A stretch of 64,000 bases of DNA from JAHRVQ01 sp964548025 (GCA_964548025.1 CAZJRI010000003.1:1-64000), one strand, 5' to 3'. Shown: positions 1-9,307, numbered from the stretch's first letter. Program-made: numbers and translations. Notes: a model not told the origin generated them from the sequence alone.

Positions 1-33
1 CGCAAGACCCGTTCTGGCAAGGTCGGAGTCTGA
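1..33 (+). CDS. Possible 3' end of an acyl-CoA synthetase-type gene (partial)
   Basis: Frame 1 reads R-K-T-R-S-G-K-V-G-V and then TGA at 31-33. The K-T-R-S-G-K core resembles the C-terminal catalytic-lysine motif of AMP-forming acyl/acetyl-CoA synthetases (P-K-T-R-S-G-K). Only ten residues are visible, so this could be chance. The sequence upstream of the window would settle it. Confidence 0.2.
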   Translation, partial: RKTRSGKVGV

Positions 34-101
34 AATCACTTGAGCTATTCAACTAAAAAACAAAACTGGACGGCGTGCACGCCCGGTGGAATCATCGACG
101 G

Positions 102-1496
102 ATGTCATCCGTCTCCAAAGCAACCAAAACCAACTCCCAGGACCTGACTAAAGGTGCAATAAAAGCCCATCTGGTTCGCATGACCATCCCGATGTTTCTT
201 GGTATTTCATCCATGATTGCAGCATCGATGATTGAAACTATTTACATCGGTGTGTTGGGTGCGGATGAACTGGCCGCGTATAGTTTTACCTTCCCTTTGA
301 TCATGGGTATGTCAAGTTTGTCTATGGGCATCGGCAATGGTGCCGCCTCGATCATAGCCCGTGCCGAGGGAGCTGGCGATCGCAACCGGGTAAGACAGTT
401 GGTGACTCATGCACTTATCCTGACAACCCTGCTCGTTTTACTGCTCGTGGCAGTTGGTTATACGTTCAAACAGGATCTATTCGAATCAATGGGTGCCAGC
501 GATCGCATTCTGCCTCTGATTGAACAATATACAGATATCTGGATTCTTGGTCTGGCACTATTCACCTGGCCAATGGTTACCAGCACGGTTTTGAGAGCAG
601 TGGGTAATGCCCGTCTTCCCGGAATCATAATGACAGGCAGTTCAGCCCTTCAGGTGGTTGTTGCCCCCATTATGATTTTTGGACTCCTGGGCAGCCCCGA
701 ACTTGGATTCATTGGTTCAGCCTGGGCAAGCATTCTAACCGGTTCGGTTAGAACGATAGGTATGTTCTGGGTATTGATCGGTGACGAAAAGCTGTTGCTG
801 GTGAACCGCAAGGCAATTTCCGGAATCCTGCGGTCCACCAGGGAAATTCTCTATATCGGTGTGCCCTCCATGTTGAACAGCCTGATCGGACCGGTGTCGA
901 TGGGCGTTATCTTGTGGTTGTTGTCAGAACACGGCTCATCAGTAGTTGCAGGATTTGGCATTACCTCACGATTCGAGATGATGATCATGATGATTCTGAT
1001 GTCGCTCTCTTCGAGCATCGGTCCCTTTATCGGTCAAAACTGGGGGGCTCGTAATATCGATCGGATTTACCAGGCCCTTACCATCTCTTATAAGTTCAGC
1101 CTGGCGTGGGGTCTCGCTACTTTCATAATCCTCGCGCCATTCGGCGACAATCTGGTCTCATTCATCAACGATGACCCATTACTGGTTGAATCTGCGGGTT
1201 GGTACTTCCTCTTGCTGCCTATTACATTCGGTGCGCTCGGTATTGGCATGATCTCTGGTTCGCTTTTTATAGCCCTGGGGAAACCCGTGCCTACGACTAT
1301 CATGTCGGTGTTCAGGATGACGGTAATTCATCTCCCCCTTGCAGCGTTGTTTAATGTCTACTGGGGGTTTATCGGTATATTTCTCGCGACCGCAGTCTCC
1401 AATATCATAATGGCGGTTATTGCACATACCTGGAGTCGTCGGGTTTTACGTGCGGAGATTATTAAAAGTCACCAGACAGATTCCGCAAGGTATTAA
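102..1496 (+). CDS. MATE family multidrug/metabolite efflux transporter
   Basis: An inner-membrane cation-coupled exporter of the MATE (MatE/NorM/DinF) family, about 464 residues, the usual family length. The protein has about twelve hydrophobic segments in two homologous halves, with a polar N-terminus. An early G-I-S-S-M-I-A-A-S-M-I-E-T-I-Y-I-G segment matches the MATE TM1 region, and the second half carries an I-G-P-F-I-G-Q-N-W-G-A-R segment typical of the family repeat. I prefer the ATG at 102 over a GTG at 75, because the extra nine residues are charged and a GGTGGA lies upstream of 102. The substrate cannot be read from sequence. It is monocistronic and convergent with the alcohol dehydrogenase, from which it is separated by 11 bp. 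Confidence 0.92.
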   Translation: MSSVSKATKTNSQDLTKGAIKAHLVRMTIPMFLGISSMIAASMIETIYIGVLGADELAAYSFTFPLIMGMSSLSMGIGNGAASIIARAEGAGDRNRVRQLVTHALILTTLLVLLLVAVGYTFKQDLFESMGASDRILPLIEQYTDIWILGLALFTWPMVTSTVLRAVGNARLPGIIMTGSSALQVVVAPIMIFGLLGSPELGFIGSAWASILTGSVRTIGMFWVLIGDEKLLLVNRKAISGILRSTREILYIGVPSMLNSLIGPVSMGVILWLLSEHGSSVVAGFGITSRFEMMIMMILMSLSSSIGPFIGQNWGARNIDRIYQALTISYKFSLAWGLATFIILAPFGDNLVSFINDDPLLVESAGWYFLLLPITFGALGIGMISGSLFIALGKPVPTTIMSVFRMTVIHLPLAALFNVYWGFIGIFLATAVSNIIMAVIAHTWSRRVLRAEIIKSHQTDSARY

Positions 1497-1507
1497 CCAT
1501 ATTCAGG

Positions 1508-2581
1508 TTAGAACCTGAGCACAACTCTGGTCACGCTACCTGCCCGCATTTCCTCAAACCCCTTATTGATCTCAGAAAAATCCCGAATCTTGTCAACCAG
1601 CGGTTCAAACTCCAATTTCCCACTTTCGCCCAAAGCTGCAATTTTCCTGAAATCAACTGACGGATTTGCAGAGCCGTAAATAGAACCTGTCAACACCTTT
1701 TCCCGAAGCAGCATAATCGCAGGAATGGTCAACATTTCAGTAAAGGCGGGCAAACCCACGATGATTGCACGACCACCCTGCCTGATCATATTGAAGCAGT
1801 CCTGCATGGTTGCTGTATTGCCAACGCATTCAATAGCACAGTCAACACCACCTTCAGTCTTGGACAAGACTTTCTTTACAATATCTTCGGGACCATAGCC
1901 TTCAGTGGCACCAACACGAAGCGCCACCTCGCGACGCTGTTCTATGGGGTCTATGGCAATAATTCTGCTAGCGCCTGCGATTCTGGCGCCCTGAATAGCT
2001 GCCAGGCCCACACCGCCGCAACCGAGAACTGCTACTGATTCACCCCACCTGATGGCTGCTGTATTGACTGCCGCACCAAACCCAGTGGTAACCCCACAAC
2101 CGATCAAACAGGCATGGGTCGGGTCAAGAGAACTCGCAATCGGCACAGCCATGGCTTCAGGTACAACGATATGTTCACAGAAAGCACCCAGACCCATAAA
2201 GCGATCAAGCCCCTCACCACCCTGACTAAGGGGTCCCTTTCGTTCCGTAGTCATGTTGATGCCAAGACATAGATGCACTTCACCCTTCATGCAGGCAGGA
2301 CAAACACCACAGGCTGGCGTCCAGGACAGCACAACTTTGTCACCCTCCCTGACAGATCGCACATCACCACCAAGCCGGTCAACTGTCCCGGCAGCCTCGT
2401 GCCCGAGTACAGCGGGAAATTGAATTGTCTCTTTTCCCTCAAGTGCACTCAGATCACTTCGGCAGATGCCACAGGCCTCGATCTTGACCCTGACCTCACC
2501 CGGACCTGGATCAGCAAGCTCTACTTCTTCGATTGTAAAATCTTCGTTACTCGAACGCGCTATTGCAGCCTGAGTTTTCAT
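1508..2581 (-). CDS. Zinc-dependent alcohol dehydrogenase (MDR superfamily)
   Basis: A medium-chain NAD(P)-dependent alcohol dehydrogenase, 357 residues. The catalytic-zinc ligands are visible as C37 (in C-G-I-C-R-S-D), H61-E62 (in G-H-E-A-A-G) and C162. The structural-zinc lobe is C91, C94, C97 and C105 with the typical Cx2Cx2Cx7C spacing. The Rossmann G-C-G-G-V-G motif lies near residues 187-192. Overall similarity is to the class III / NDMA-type group, so oxidation of primary alcohols or S-hydroxymethyl thiols is plausible, but the substrate is unknown. An AAGGAGT ribosome site precedes the ATG at 2581. The gene follows the NTF2-like gene on the same strand after 50 bp, so the two may be co-transcribed. 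Confidence 0.93.
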   Translation of the reverse strand: MKTQAAIARSSNEDFTIEEVELADPGPGEVRVKIEACGICRSDLSALEGKETIQFPAVLGHEAAGTVDRLGGDVRSVREGDKVVLSWTPACGVCPACMKGEVHLCLGINMTTERKGPLSQGGEGLDRFMGLGAFCEHIVVPEAMAVPIASSLDPTHACLIGCGVTTGFGAAVNTAAIRWGESVAVLGCGGVGLAAIQGARIAGASRIIAIDPIEQRREVALRVGATEGYGPEDIVKKVLSKTEGGVDCAIECVGNTATMQDCFNMIRQGGRAIIVGLPAFTEMLTIPAIMLLREKVLTGSIYGSANPSVDFRKIAALGESGKLEFEPLVDKIRDFSEINKGFEEMRAGSVTRVVLRF

Positions 2582-2631
2582 CTGGACTCCTTATCCGCTG
2601 AAAGATTGGCAGTTCTCTTAATTCCGGTTAC

Positions 2632-2997
2632 CTATGAAAACGGTTTCACGAAAGTCGCCATATCGAAATAGTCTCGCCAGACTTTAATCTTGCCATCTTC
2701 CATTTCAAAAACACCACAGCACGGGAGGTCAACTTTGACATCACCGGCAACCGTCCTGTCCAGACGTTCAGCGATAACCACATCACCATCACCTATGATA
2801 TTCAGCGTATCCCATGTTGTTTTTGTCCAGTTGCCGATAAATCCGCCGATAAAGCTCTTTAAATTATCACGCCCCTGCACCGGCTCTGTTGGCATGTTGT
2901 AGTAAATACCGTCCTCTGTGAAGTACCCCACGAGTTCTTCAGCATCCAGATTCGACCAGGCATTAATAAAGTTCTGAATCACTTCTACATTATTCAC
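2632..2997 (-). CDS. SnoaL/limonene-epoxide-hydrolase-like NTF2-fold protein
   Basis: A 121-residue single-domain protein of the NTF2-like superfamily. It has the family signature of an N-terminal helix (V-I-Q-N-F-I-N-A-W), then Y-F-T-E-D-G-I-Y-Y-N-M-P with a following E-P-V-Q-G-R-D, and a C-terminal V-W-R-D-Y-F-D-M-A strand. Members are small hydrolases, isomerases or ligand-binding proteins; SnoaL and limonene-1,2-epoxide hydrolase are the named relatives. Start is a GTG at 2997 preceded by a GGAGA element. It sits 50 bp upstream of the alcohol dehydrogenase on the same strand, suggesting a two-gene operon that processes a small organic substrate. Confidence 0.85.
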   Translation of the reverse strand: MNNVEVIQNFINAWSNLDAEELVGYFTEDGIYYNMPTEPVQGRDNLKSFIGGFIGNWTKTTWDTLNIIGDGDVVIAERLDRTVAGDVKVDLPCCGVFEMEDGKIKVWRDYFDMATFVKPFS

Positions 2998-3257
2998 GTT
3001 TTCTCCGTTTGAGCTCCTGCAAGCCCTTTTACTTAGTGTTAGTAATCCTGTGAGTCATTAGCACGAATCCTTCGTATGCCAATCAGGAGATAAGTGTTGT
3101 TTTTTCTGACAATAACATCATCCATTGTCCCAGGCACCGGATTCAACCAGTATTTTCATTTGGGCAGCATCGAAAACCTGCGACTCCAACTCATTCGAGT
3201 TGCCGGTAGCATCGCGTTATTATGGTGAAATCCGAATCAGAATTGACAGGCAGAACA

Positions 3258-4070
3258 ATGAAGTACGAGCAGATTGAATACGAGAAGCATGGAAGGATCG
3301 CAATCGTGCGAACAAATAGACCGAAATACCGGAACGCACAATCGAGAATTCTACTTGAAGAGATGGATGATGCATTCATAAAGGCTGAGAGAGATCCGTC
3401 AATTCACGTCGTGATTCTTCAGGGTTCAGGAGATCACTTCTCGGCAGGCCATGATCTAGGCACACCCGAACAACAGGCTGATCTGCAGGAACGTCCGTAT
3501 GCACCCGGCACACTGGGTCATCTGCAAATGACCTGGGATCTGTTCGTTGATGCTTCACTACGCTGGCGCGATCTGAAAAAACCAACCATTGCTCAAGTCC
3601 AGGGATATTGCATTTTTGGTGGGTATCTCATTGCTTCCTGCATGGATCTGATCGTCGCATCTGATGACGCAATGTTTCTACCCTCTCATCTCCAACTCTT
3701 CACAGCCCCCTGGGATCTGGGTATCAGGAACGCAAAAGCCATTCTCTTCGAGAACAGGTTCATACCCGCTGACGAAGCATTTGAATTGGGGCTGGTTCAT
3801 AACGTGGTACCAAGAGCAGACCTGGAAAAAGAAACATGGGCACAGGCAGAGCGCATTGCAGAGAATGACCTGATGAGCCTTCGCATGCTCAAACAGTCGA
3901 TCAACGGCGCCCAGGATGCAATGGGTTATCGCACGGCAGTTCATACGGCCCATTCAAACTATATGGTACTCATCGGCAATCGACAGCCCAGGGAAGCTGA
4001 TTCGAGACGACTGGATGGCGTTGGCGCCGCGCTTGCGAAACTGAAGAAAGGTTCGACGGGGGCGAGTTAA
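3258..4070 (+). CDS. Enoyl-CoA hydratase/isomerase (crotonase) family
   Basis: A cytoplasmic crotonase-fold protein of about 270 residues. The first oxyanion-hole loop is visible as F-S-A-G-H-D-L-G and the second as G-Y-C-I-F-G-G-Y, followed by D-L-I-V-A-S-D-D-A. The region downstream (W-D-L-G-I-R-N-A-K, then F-E-L-G-L-V-H-N-V-V-P) matches the 280-residue subgroup that also includes the gene at 46862-47704, so the two are probable paralogues. I chose the ATG at 3258 because homology begins at M-K-Y-E-Q-I-E-Y. An upstream in-frame start at 3222 adds 12 unconserved residues. It is convergent with ydbL. Confidence 0.9.
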   Translation: MKYEQIEYEKHGRIAIVRTNRPKYRNAQSRILLEEMDDAFIKAERDPSIHVVILQGSGDHFSAGHDLGTPEQQADLQERPYAPGTLGHLQMTWDLFVDASLRWRDLKKPTIAQVQGYCIFGGYLIASCMDLIVASDDAMFLPSHLQLFTAPWDLGIRNAKAILFENRFIPADEAFELGLVHNVVPRADLEKETWAQAERIAENDLMSLRMLKQSINGAQDAMGYRTAVHTAHSNYMVLIGNRQPREADSRRLDGVGAALAKLKKGSTGAS

Positions 4071-4105
4071 ATAACCCGATATAAACTGACGATCACCAGT
4101 TGCAT

Positions 4106-4384
4106 CTACTTCTGCTTCTTCATGCGCTGTCTGTAGCTTTCAGCAGCAACCTGCTCAATTGTGATGCCGTTCTTCTTGGCGATCTTCTGGTACGCTGATT
4201 TTCTTCGCTTGTTTACATCAGCCACCAGTTTTTGAACATTTGGCGCGACGCTTCCGCTGGCCTTGACATACCCGTCGGATTTTTCGACCACCTGCCCGGC
4301 ATTGCGGGCGTCATCAAGGGGCGATGCCTCAACCGGTGTGTTCAAAAGAAGAACCGCCATCAACAAGCCTGTGAATAATCTGCA
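4106..4384 (-). CDS. ydbL: YdbL family (DUF1318) periplasmic protein
   Basis: A short secreted protein of about 92 residues. The N-terminus M-C-R-L-F-T-G-L-L-M-A-V-L-L-L-N is a signal peptide ending near V-E-A-S. The mature part starts L-D-D-A-R-N-A-G-Q-V-V-E and carries the family features G-Y-V-K, a V-N-x-x-R-K-x-x-Y-x-x-I-A pattern and E-Q-V-A. I chose the ATG at 4384 because TAGGAG sits seven bases upstream and the signal peptide begins there. It is the last gene of a ydbH-ynbE-ydbL operon, 13 bp after the ynbE stop. In Escherichia coli YdbL acts with YdbH and YnbE in envelope phospholipid homeostasis. Confidence 0.88.
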   Translation of the reverse strand, partial: CRLFTGLLMAVLLLNTPVEASPLDDARNAGQVVEKSDGYVKASGSVAPNVQKLVADVNKRRKSAYQKIAKKNGITIEQVAAESYRQRMKKQK

Positions 4385-4397
4385 CATAGAGACGCTC

Positions 4398-4583
4398 CTA
4401 AAAAATATCTGATTCTTCTTCGAATAATTCATCAAGATCCTTGGCTACCTTGATTCTTATTTCGTGTTCAATTTTCACATTGAGATTTATAACAATCGGT
4501 TCGGAGGGTGCCTCGACCTTAATCGTTGGGGTACAGCCGCTCTGGAGTAACAGGATGATACCTGTTAAAAATATTCTGTTCAT
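4398..4583 (-). CDS. ynbE: YnbE-like outer-membrane lipoprotein
   Basis: A 61-residue lipoprotein. The N-terminus M-N-R-I-F-L-T-G-I-I-L-L-L-Q-S-G-C ends in a lipobox (Q-S-G-C) and is followed by T-P-T-I-K-V-E-A-P-S-E-P-I-V-I-N-L-N-V-K-I-E-H, the conserved YnbE core. Its ATG overlaps the ydbH stop by four bases (ATGA, 4580-4583), which indicates translational coupling. In E. coli YnbE is reported to extend the YdbH beta-sheet structure at the outer membrane. The C-terminal acidic tail is E-E-E-S-D-I-F. Confidence 0.9.
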   Translation of the reverse strand: MNRIFLTGIILLLQSGCTPTIKVEAPSEPIVINLNVKIEHEIRIKVAKDLDELFEEESDIF

Positions 4584-6799
4584 CGACGCACTCCATTCTT
4601 CATTTTCTTTCCTATTTTCGCTGATGTTTCCTCACTGAACATCAGGCTTTTTAGCAAGGTACCGACATTCTCTTCAAGACTCAGGTTGAGCTGTATTTCA
4701 CGACCATTTTCATAATCAGGGTTATTTCCAACCAGTCGGGTTTCTGCCAATAGTATACCTTCTGGTGAATATTGCAGGTCTGCTTCCAGGCTCTCGTATT
4801 GAAAATTCGACATGGCATCAATAACAACTTTGAGCGACTCATTCTTCTCAATCATATCAAGCACAGATCGACTGGCGTTGTACCTGATGATTCCACCCGG
4901 TTTGATCGCGAAGATCACTCCATCACTGACTTGTAATTTACCGTCTTCGATATGAACCGGAACTGAACCACTGATTCTGCCTGTACTTTCGAAGTCCTCT
5001 TCCTCCAGCGCCAGAATCCGGTTCAGGGCAAATTCTTCTATCATCAGATCGAAACCACCCTTCTGGCTGGTAAGCTCGTAGTCAAATGCCTTGCTATTTA
5101 CCGTGCCATCGAGCAGGTTTGCACTTAAATCTATGCCATTCAGCTTGTAATATTTCTGAGTTGGCACCAATTCAAGATCAAAAAGCATCTGCATATCTTC
5201 TATCGGCACACCCACGTTCATAGTCCGCCAGCTCATTTGAGCAGGTTTTGCTGTTCGCAATCGCGGCCAGCCGACAAGTTCGATATCAAGGTTTGCGTCG
5301 GTAATCTTAATGCCCTGATAGTCCAGATCTGTCTCGCTGAATAATAGTTTCGAATCCAGTGAAAGCTGCCTGTCGTCCTCTCCCAGGGTCCATCTGAGTA
5401 GAGCTGAGACGTTGAATTCACCCTTGTGAATTTCCAGTTCTTCCAGTTCGACCAGACCAATCATCTCAATCAGCTCCGTGGCCGGTCTGATTGTTTCTAG
5501 TCTGATCTCTCCGCCTCCTTTCCTGTAATCGCTGACAATATCGATCCTGTCACCCTGTATCCCCAGCCCGACGGCATCTGTGCTCGACGCATGCAATCCA
5601 TCATTGTCTGCTGACACGGTAAAACCTGCTGAGAGAAGAGAAATATCCCCTTGGTACAATTCAATTTGAGCTGGCGAATCATAACGCCAACTTTCATTGT
5701 GGATATCCAGTTTCGCAGCCTCGACCAATCCCGAAAAACTTAACGCTTCATAGCTGCCAGCCACATCAATTCCGGAAATAGCACAGCTTACCTGGATCAG
5801 TTCGCTGTTAACTCTGCATCTGCTTCCCTTCTTAACGGTAATCGATCCATGATTGAAAAGTTCACTTTCCAGCTCAGTATCTACCGGGTTATTCAACTCA
5901 ACCTCCGCCCAGCCCTGGCTGATCCCGATATCAAGTTCAACCATCTGGCTACCGGCTAGTACGTTATCCGACAACTTAATCTCCCATTGCAGGTCGAATG
6001 CTGTTTCGGAATTTCCCTCAAGATCCTGCTCGAATCTCGTCAGGTCAATAAGTCCTTCTGCCGGTAGACGACCTGAAAATGAGGATTGTATTGACCTTAA
6101 TTCGACTGAATATATGAGAGGATATTCACCATGAAATGTCAGAGGATCAACAGCAGCCCCCAGGGTGCTCTGCCAGGTAAGACCGGGATCTGAATTTTCC
6201 GCATGATTGATCTCGCCACGTAATCGATACTGGAATTTCCCAAACCCGGTAACGTCAATGATTGATTTTTGCGGACTCCAATTCAAATGACCAATACCGC
6301 TGAGTGTATTGATACTTATATGGGCTCGCTGCATCTCGTGCCTTGCAATCACCTTCCCTGCTAGACATTCACGTATGCAGAACTCCAGCAATTCAATTGT
6401 CGTCATTGATGGCAAGAAGGCTATGGACTTTGCAACCAGGTCCACAAATCCGGACCAGTTTAGTGACGGTGGTCTGTCATTAGCAGTCTGCTTGAAATCG
6501 AATTCAACCTCCTCTGCCATGAGATAGATTTCGCGACCGGTATTCCCTGTTGGGCGGAGTTCAATACCACTGGCTTCGAGTTCTATTTCCGGTGACGAAA
6601 TCGAAACTCTATCTATTCGAGCCATCCATCCGCGGGGCTGTCTCATCGAAAAATCGTGAAGCTCGTAGCCATAAGTGGCCAACTGCTCTTTCAACAGATA
6701 GCGAGTCAATTCCGGGCTCATCCACCAGACAATTGCAATGCCTGTACCTAGAAGGAGAAGGATTAATGAAAGTACCGAATTGAACCGAGTAAACCACAT
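4580..6799 (-). CDS. ydbH: YdbH family AsmA-like intermembrane phospholipid transport protein
   Basis: A 739-residue inner-membrane-anchored periplasmic protein. The N-terminal membrane anchor covers roughly residues 8-27 (S-V-L-S-L-I-L-L-L-L-G-T-G-I-A-I-V-W-W). The remainder is beta-rich and lacks further membrane segments, as expected of the AsmA-like/repeating-beta-groove proteins. The C-terminal dicarboxylate/DctA-like conserved area is seen around G-R-I-S-G-S-V-P-V-H-I-E-D-G, with G-G-I-I-R-Y-N just after it. In E. coli, YdbH with TamB and YhdP is needed for glycerophospholipid transport to the outer membrane. Gene order ydbH-ynbE-ydbL is the same here, which makes the call firm despite low sequence identity. 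Confidence 0.9.
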   Translation of the reverse strand: MWFTRFNSVLSLILLLLGTGIAIVWWMSPELTRYLLKEQLATYGYELHDFSMRQPRGWMARIDRVSISSPEIELEASGIELRPTGNTGREIYLMAEEVEFDFKQTANDRPPSLNWSGFVDLVAKSIAFLPSMTTIELLEFCIRECLAGKVIARHEMQRAHISINTLSGIGHLNWSPQKSIIDVTGFGKFQYRLRGEINHAENSDPGLTWQSTLGAAVDPLTFHGEYPLIYSVELRSIQSSFSGRLPAEGLIDLTRFEQDLEGNSETAFDLQWEIKLSDNVLAGSQMVELDIGISQGWAEVELNNPVDTELESELFNHGSITVKKGSRCRVNSELIQVSCAISGIDVAGSYEALSFSGLVEAAKLDIHNESWRYDSPAQIELYQGDISLLSAGFTVSADNDGLHASSTDAVGLGIQGDRIDIVSDYRKGGGEIRLETIRPATELIEMIGLVELEELEIHKGEFNVSALLRWTLGEDDRQLSLDSKLLFSETDLDYQGIKITDANLDIELVGWPRLRTAKPAQMSWRTMNVGVPIEDMQMLFDLELVPTQKYYKLNGIDLSANLLDGTVNSKAFDYELTSQKGGFDLMIEEFALNRILALEEEDFESTGRISGSVPVHIEDGKLQVSDGVIFAIKPGGIIRYNASRSVLDMIEKNESLKVVIDAMSNFQYESLEADLQYSPEGILLAETRLVGNNPDYENGREIQLNLSLEENVGTLLKSLMFSEETSAKIGKKMKNGVRR

Positions 6800-6878
6800 G
6801 AGACTTACATTAGCGCGCTTTGACGGCCAATACGAACTCGCTGATTACCCGACAGTTAATTCCACGTTCTGTGGTTAC

Positions 6879-7790
6879 CTAGATTGCCCTCACCAGGCTG
6901 GAAATTGCCTTGATATGTTCAGCGGTAGTGCCACAGCAACCGCCAACAAGGTTCGCACCTTTGTCGATCCAGTCTTCAACGAAGTGGCTATAAAATTCAG
7001 GCGTGAGATCATTGCGTAGCGGTAGCTTTCGATCACTTTCCTTGATCCCATCGAGTTCAAAATCTTTTGGGACACGACTGAATGCATTGGCATATCCACC
7101 TGAGAAGGGGAGTCCTGACCCAGCCAGTGTCTGCATGGCATCGCTGATGCGCTCAGGTAAGCAACAGTTCGCCAGGATACCAAGGGGTTTAAGCGACGCC
7201 AGGGATTCGATCGCTTCCGCAACGGTTTCACCACTTCGAAGGCAACCTGCCCTGTCATCATCCAATGTCAATGAGATAAGTACCGATTTACCCGTCTGAC
7301 CAGCAGCTATCGCTGCTGTATGTGCTTCTTCGATCGTCGACATGGTTTCACAAATAAAGAAATCCACGTAGGCAGCAAGAATATCAGCCTGCTCCCGATA
7401 CAGGCGGTCCATGACTTTTTTGTCCAGTACCCGGTCTGGTCGATAACTGCCATTTAAAGGGGGCAGGCTACCTGCGATCTCCACTCTTTTCTCACCTGTT
7501 TTGGCGCACGCCTCTGCAGCCTCGACAGCCAGTTCACCCGCAAGGTGATTCAGGGATTCAAACTGGTTCTCTATGTTCTCTTTTGCAAGATCGGATCGAA
7601 TGATGCCGTAACTGTTTGTGGTAATAACACCTGCGCCAGCTTTAATATTCTCTTTATGCACATCGGTCACTATCTCGGGTGCAACAATAAGCGCATTGGC
7701 TGACCAGATAGTCCCTGGTATATCGACTCCTCGCATGGACAGTGTTTTGCCCATGCCGGCATCCAATATGGTTATCCTGTCTTCATTCAT
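6879..7790 (-). CDS. Homocysteine S-methyltransferase family protein
   Basis: A 303-residue single-domain TIM-barrel methyltransferase. It begins I-T-I-L-D-A-G-M-G-K, the family N-terminal substrate loop. The three zinc-binding cysteines are present: one in L-A-N-C-C-L-P-E and the pair in G-G-C-C-G-T-T near the C-terminus. Known relatives transfer a methyl group from S-methylmethionine, S-adenosylmethionine or a betaine to homocysteine or a selenohomocysteine. No cobalamin or folate domain is present, so it is not full-length MetH. It is transcribed divergently from a MetY-type gene, consistent with a role in methionine formation. The ydbH start lies 79 bp beyond its stop. Confidence 0.9.
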   Translation of the reverse strand: MNEDRITILDAGMGKTLSMRGVDIPGTIWSANALIVAPEIVTDVHKENIKAGAGVITTNSYGIIRSDLAKENIENQFESLNHLAGELAVEAAEACAKTGEKRVEIAGSLPPLNGSYRPDRVLDKKVMDRLYREQADILAAYVDFFICETMSTIEEAHTAAIAAGQTGKSVLISLTLDDDRAGCLRSGETVAEAIESLASLKPLGILANCCLPERISDAMQTLAGSGLPFSGGYANAFSRVPKDFELDGIKESDRKLPLRNDLTPEFYSHFVEDWIDKGANLVGGCCGTTAEHIKAISSLVRAI

Positions 7791-7999
7791 CCAGATTTGA
7801 TCACTTTCGGTGTCCCTCTGTTAAGGAATATTACAGGAACAAAGGAGAGAAATATTATTCTACAGATGAGTACTGCATACGCTGTGTTGAGAAAGTTTCA
7901 CGCTTATTTCGGTACTCTTGAATCGAGGATAATATAGGTTTCACCGCACCACGGCTTTGACATACCATTGATGTCTCGAATCTGTATGTGGAGAGCCGC

Positions 8000-9307
8000 A
8001 TGGCTAAGCCCCCAACACTAAAATTTGACACTTTAAGCCTGCACGCAGGACAACAACCTGATCCAACGACAGGTGCCCGGGCGACACCGATTTTTCAATC
8101 GGCTTCTTTTGTTTTCAAAGATACCGACTATGCAGTGGGTCTATTCAATATAGAGCGGGCCGGTCATGTCTACTCCCGTCTCTCCAATCCGACCAACGCA
8201 GTTTTGGAAGAACGAATTGCCATGCTCGACAATGGCGTGGGCGCAATCGCAACAGCCAGTGGTCAGGCAGCGGTTCACCTTGCTATTGCGACCATCGTCA
8301 GTGCAGGTGAACATATTGTCGCTTCGAGAAGTATTTATGGTGGAACCCATAATCTGCTGGACTACACCTTGAGAAGATTCGGTATTGATACAACCTTTGT
8401 CGACCCAAGGGACCCGGCAGGATTCCAGGCAGCTATTCGACCAGAAACCCGTCTTGTATTTTCCGAGACTGTTGGTAATCCGGGGCTTGAAGTCCTGAAT
8501 ATTCCAGTGGTAGCAGAGATTGCCCATAATGCCGGATTACCGCTTCTTGTGGACGCAACCTTCTCAACGCCCTATCTCATTAAGCCCATAGATTTCGGCG
8601 CAGACCTTGTGATGCACTCTGCAACCAAGTTCCTTTCTGGTCACGGTGTGGTTATCGGCGGACTTCTGGTTGATGGGGGCACTTTCGATTGGGAAGCTTC
8701 CGGTAAGTTCCCAACGCTGACTGAACCCTATGACGGATTTCACGATCTTAATTTCGCAGAAGAATTCGGCCCTGCTGCTTTCATCACCCGCGCAAGAAAA
8801 GAAGGGTTACGGGATTTTGGGGCATGCATGAGTCCGACAACCGCATTCCATATTTTGCAGGGTATCGAGACTCTGCCCCTACGGATGCAACGACACGTGG
8901 AAAATACCAAAGAAGTTGTAGAGTTCCTGGTTGAACAGGAGCAGGTCGACTGGGTCAATCATCCACTTCTACCTGACCATCCTGATCATGAGCTGGCGAA
9001 TGAACTGATGCCCAAAGGCTCCAGTGCAGTGTTTACCTTCGGTGTGAAAGGTGGTCGTGAAGCAGGCATAAAATTAATAGAGAACCTGGATGTCTTCTCA
9101 CATCTTGCAAATGTTGGTGATGCAAAATCACTCATCATTCACCCTGCAAGTACAACCCACCATCGAATGGACGCAAACGCACTTGAGGCAGCAGGCATAT
9201 CAGAGGGCCTGATCCGGCTTTCAATCGGCCTTGAAGATCCCAGTGATCTAATCGCAGATTTACGTAAGGGCCTGCGTGCTTCTCAGCCCAGAAAGAAAAG
9301 AGGTTAA
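8000..9307 (+). CDS. O-acetylhomoserine sulfhydrylase-type (MetY) PLP enzyme
   Basis: A Cys/Met-metabolism PLP enzyme, about 435 residues, the length typical of the MetY subgroup rather than the shorter MetB/MetC. The pyridoxal lysine is K210 in M-H-S-A-T-K-F-L-S-G-H. The N-terminal S-L-H-A-G-Q and Y-S-R-L-S-N-P-T segments are phosphate-binding and activity hallmarks, and the C-terminus has the I-R-L-S-I-G-L-E-D motif. The predicted reaction is O-acetyl-L-homoserine plus sulfide (or a thiol) to homocysteine and acetate. The ATG at 8000 is preferred over a GTG at 7988 because GGAGAG lies just upstream. An alpha/beta hydrolase gene follows after three bases, so the two are almost certainly co-transcribed. 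Confidence 0.93.
   Translation: MAKPPTLKFDTLSLHAGQQPDPTTGARATPIFQSASFVFKDTDYAVGLFNIERAGHVYSRLSNPTNAVLEERIAMLDNGVGAIATASGQAAVHLAIATIVSAGEHIVASRSIYGGTHNLLDYTLRRFGIDTTFVDPRDPAGFQAAIRPETRLVFSETVGNPGLEVLNIPVVAEIAHNAGLPLLVDATFSTPYLIKPIDFGADLVMHSATKFLSGHGVVIGGLLVDGGTFDWEASGKFPTLTEPYDGFHDLNFAEEFGPAAFITRARKEGLRDFGACMSPTTAFHILQGIETLPLRMQRHVENTKEVVEFLVEQEQVDWVNHPLLPDHPDHELANELMPKGSSAVFTFGVKGGREAGIKLIENLDVFSHLANVGDAKSLIIHPASTTHHRMDANALEAAGISEGLIRLSIGLEDPSDLIADLRKGLRASQPRKKRG

Noticed and set aside
7801..7999. Leader between the methyltransferase and MetY-type genes as a possible SAM riboswitch
   Set aside because: I could not find the conserved core of any known SAM riboswitch class by eye.
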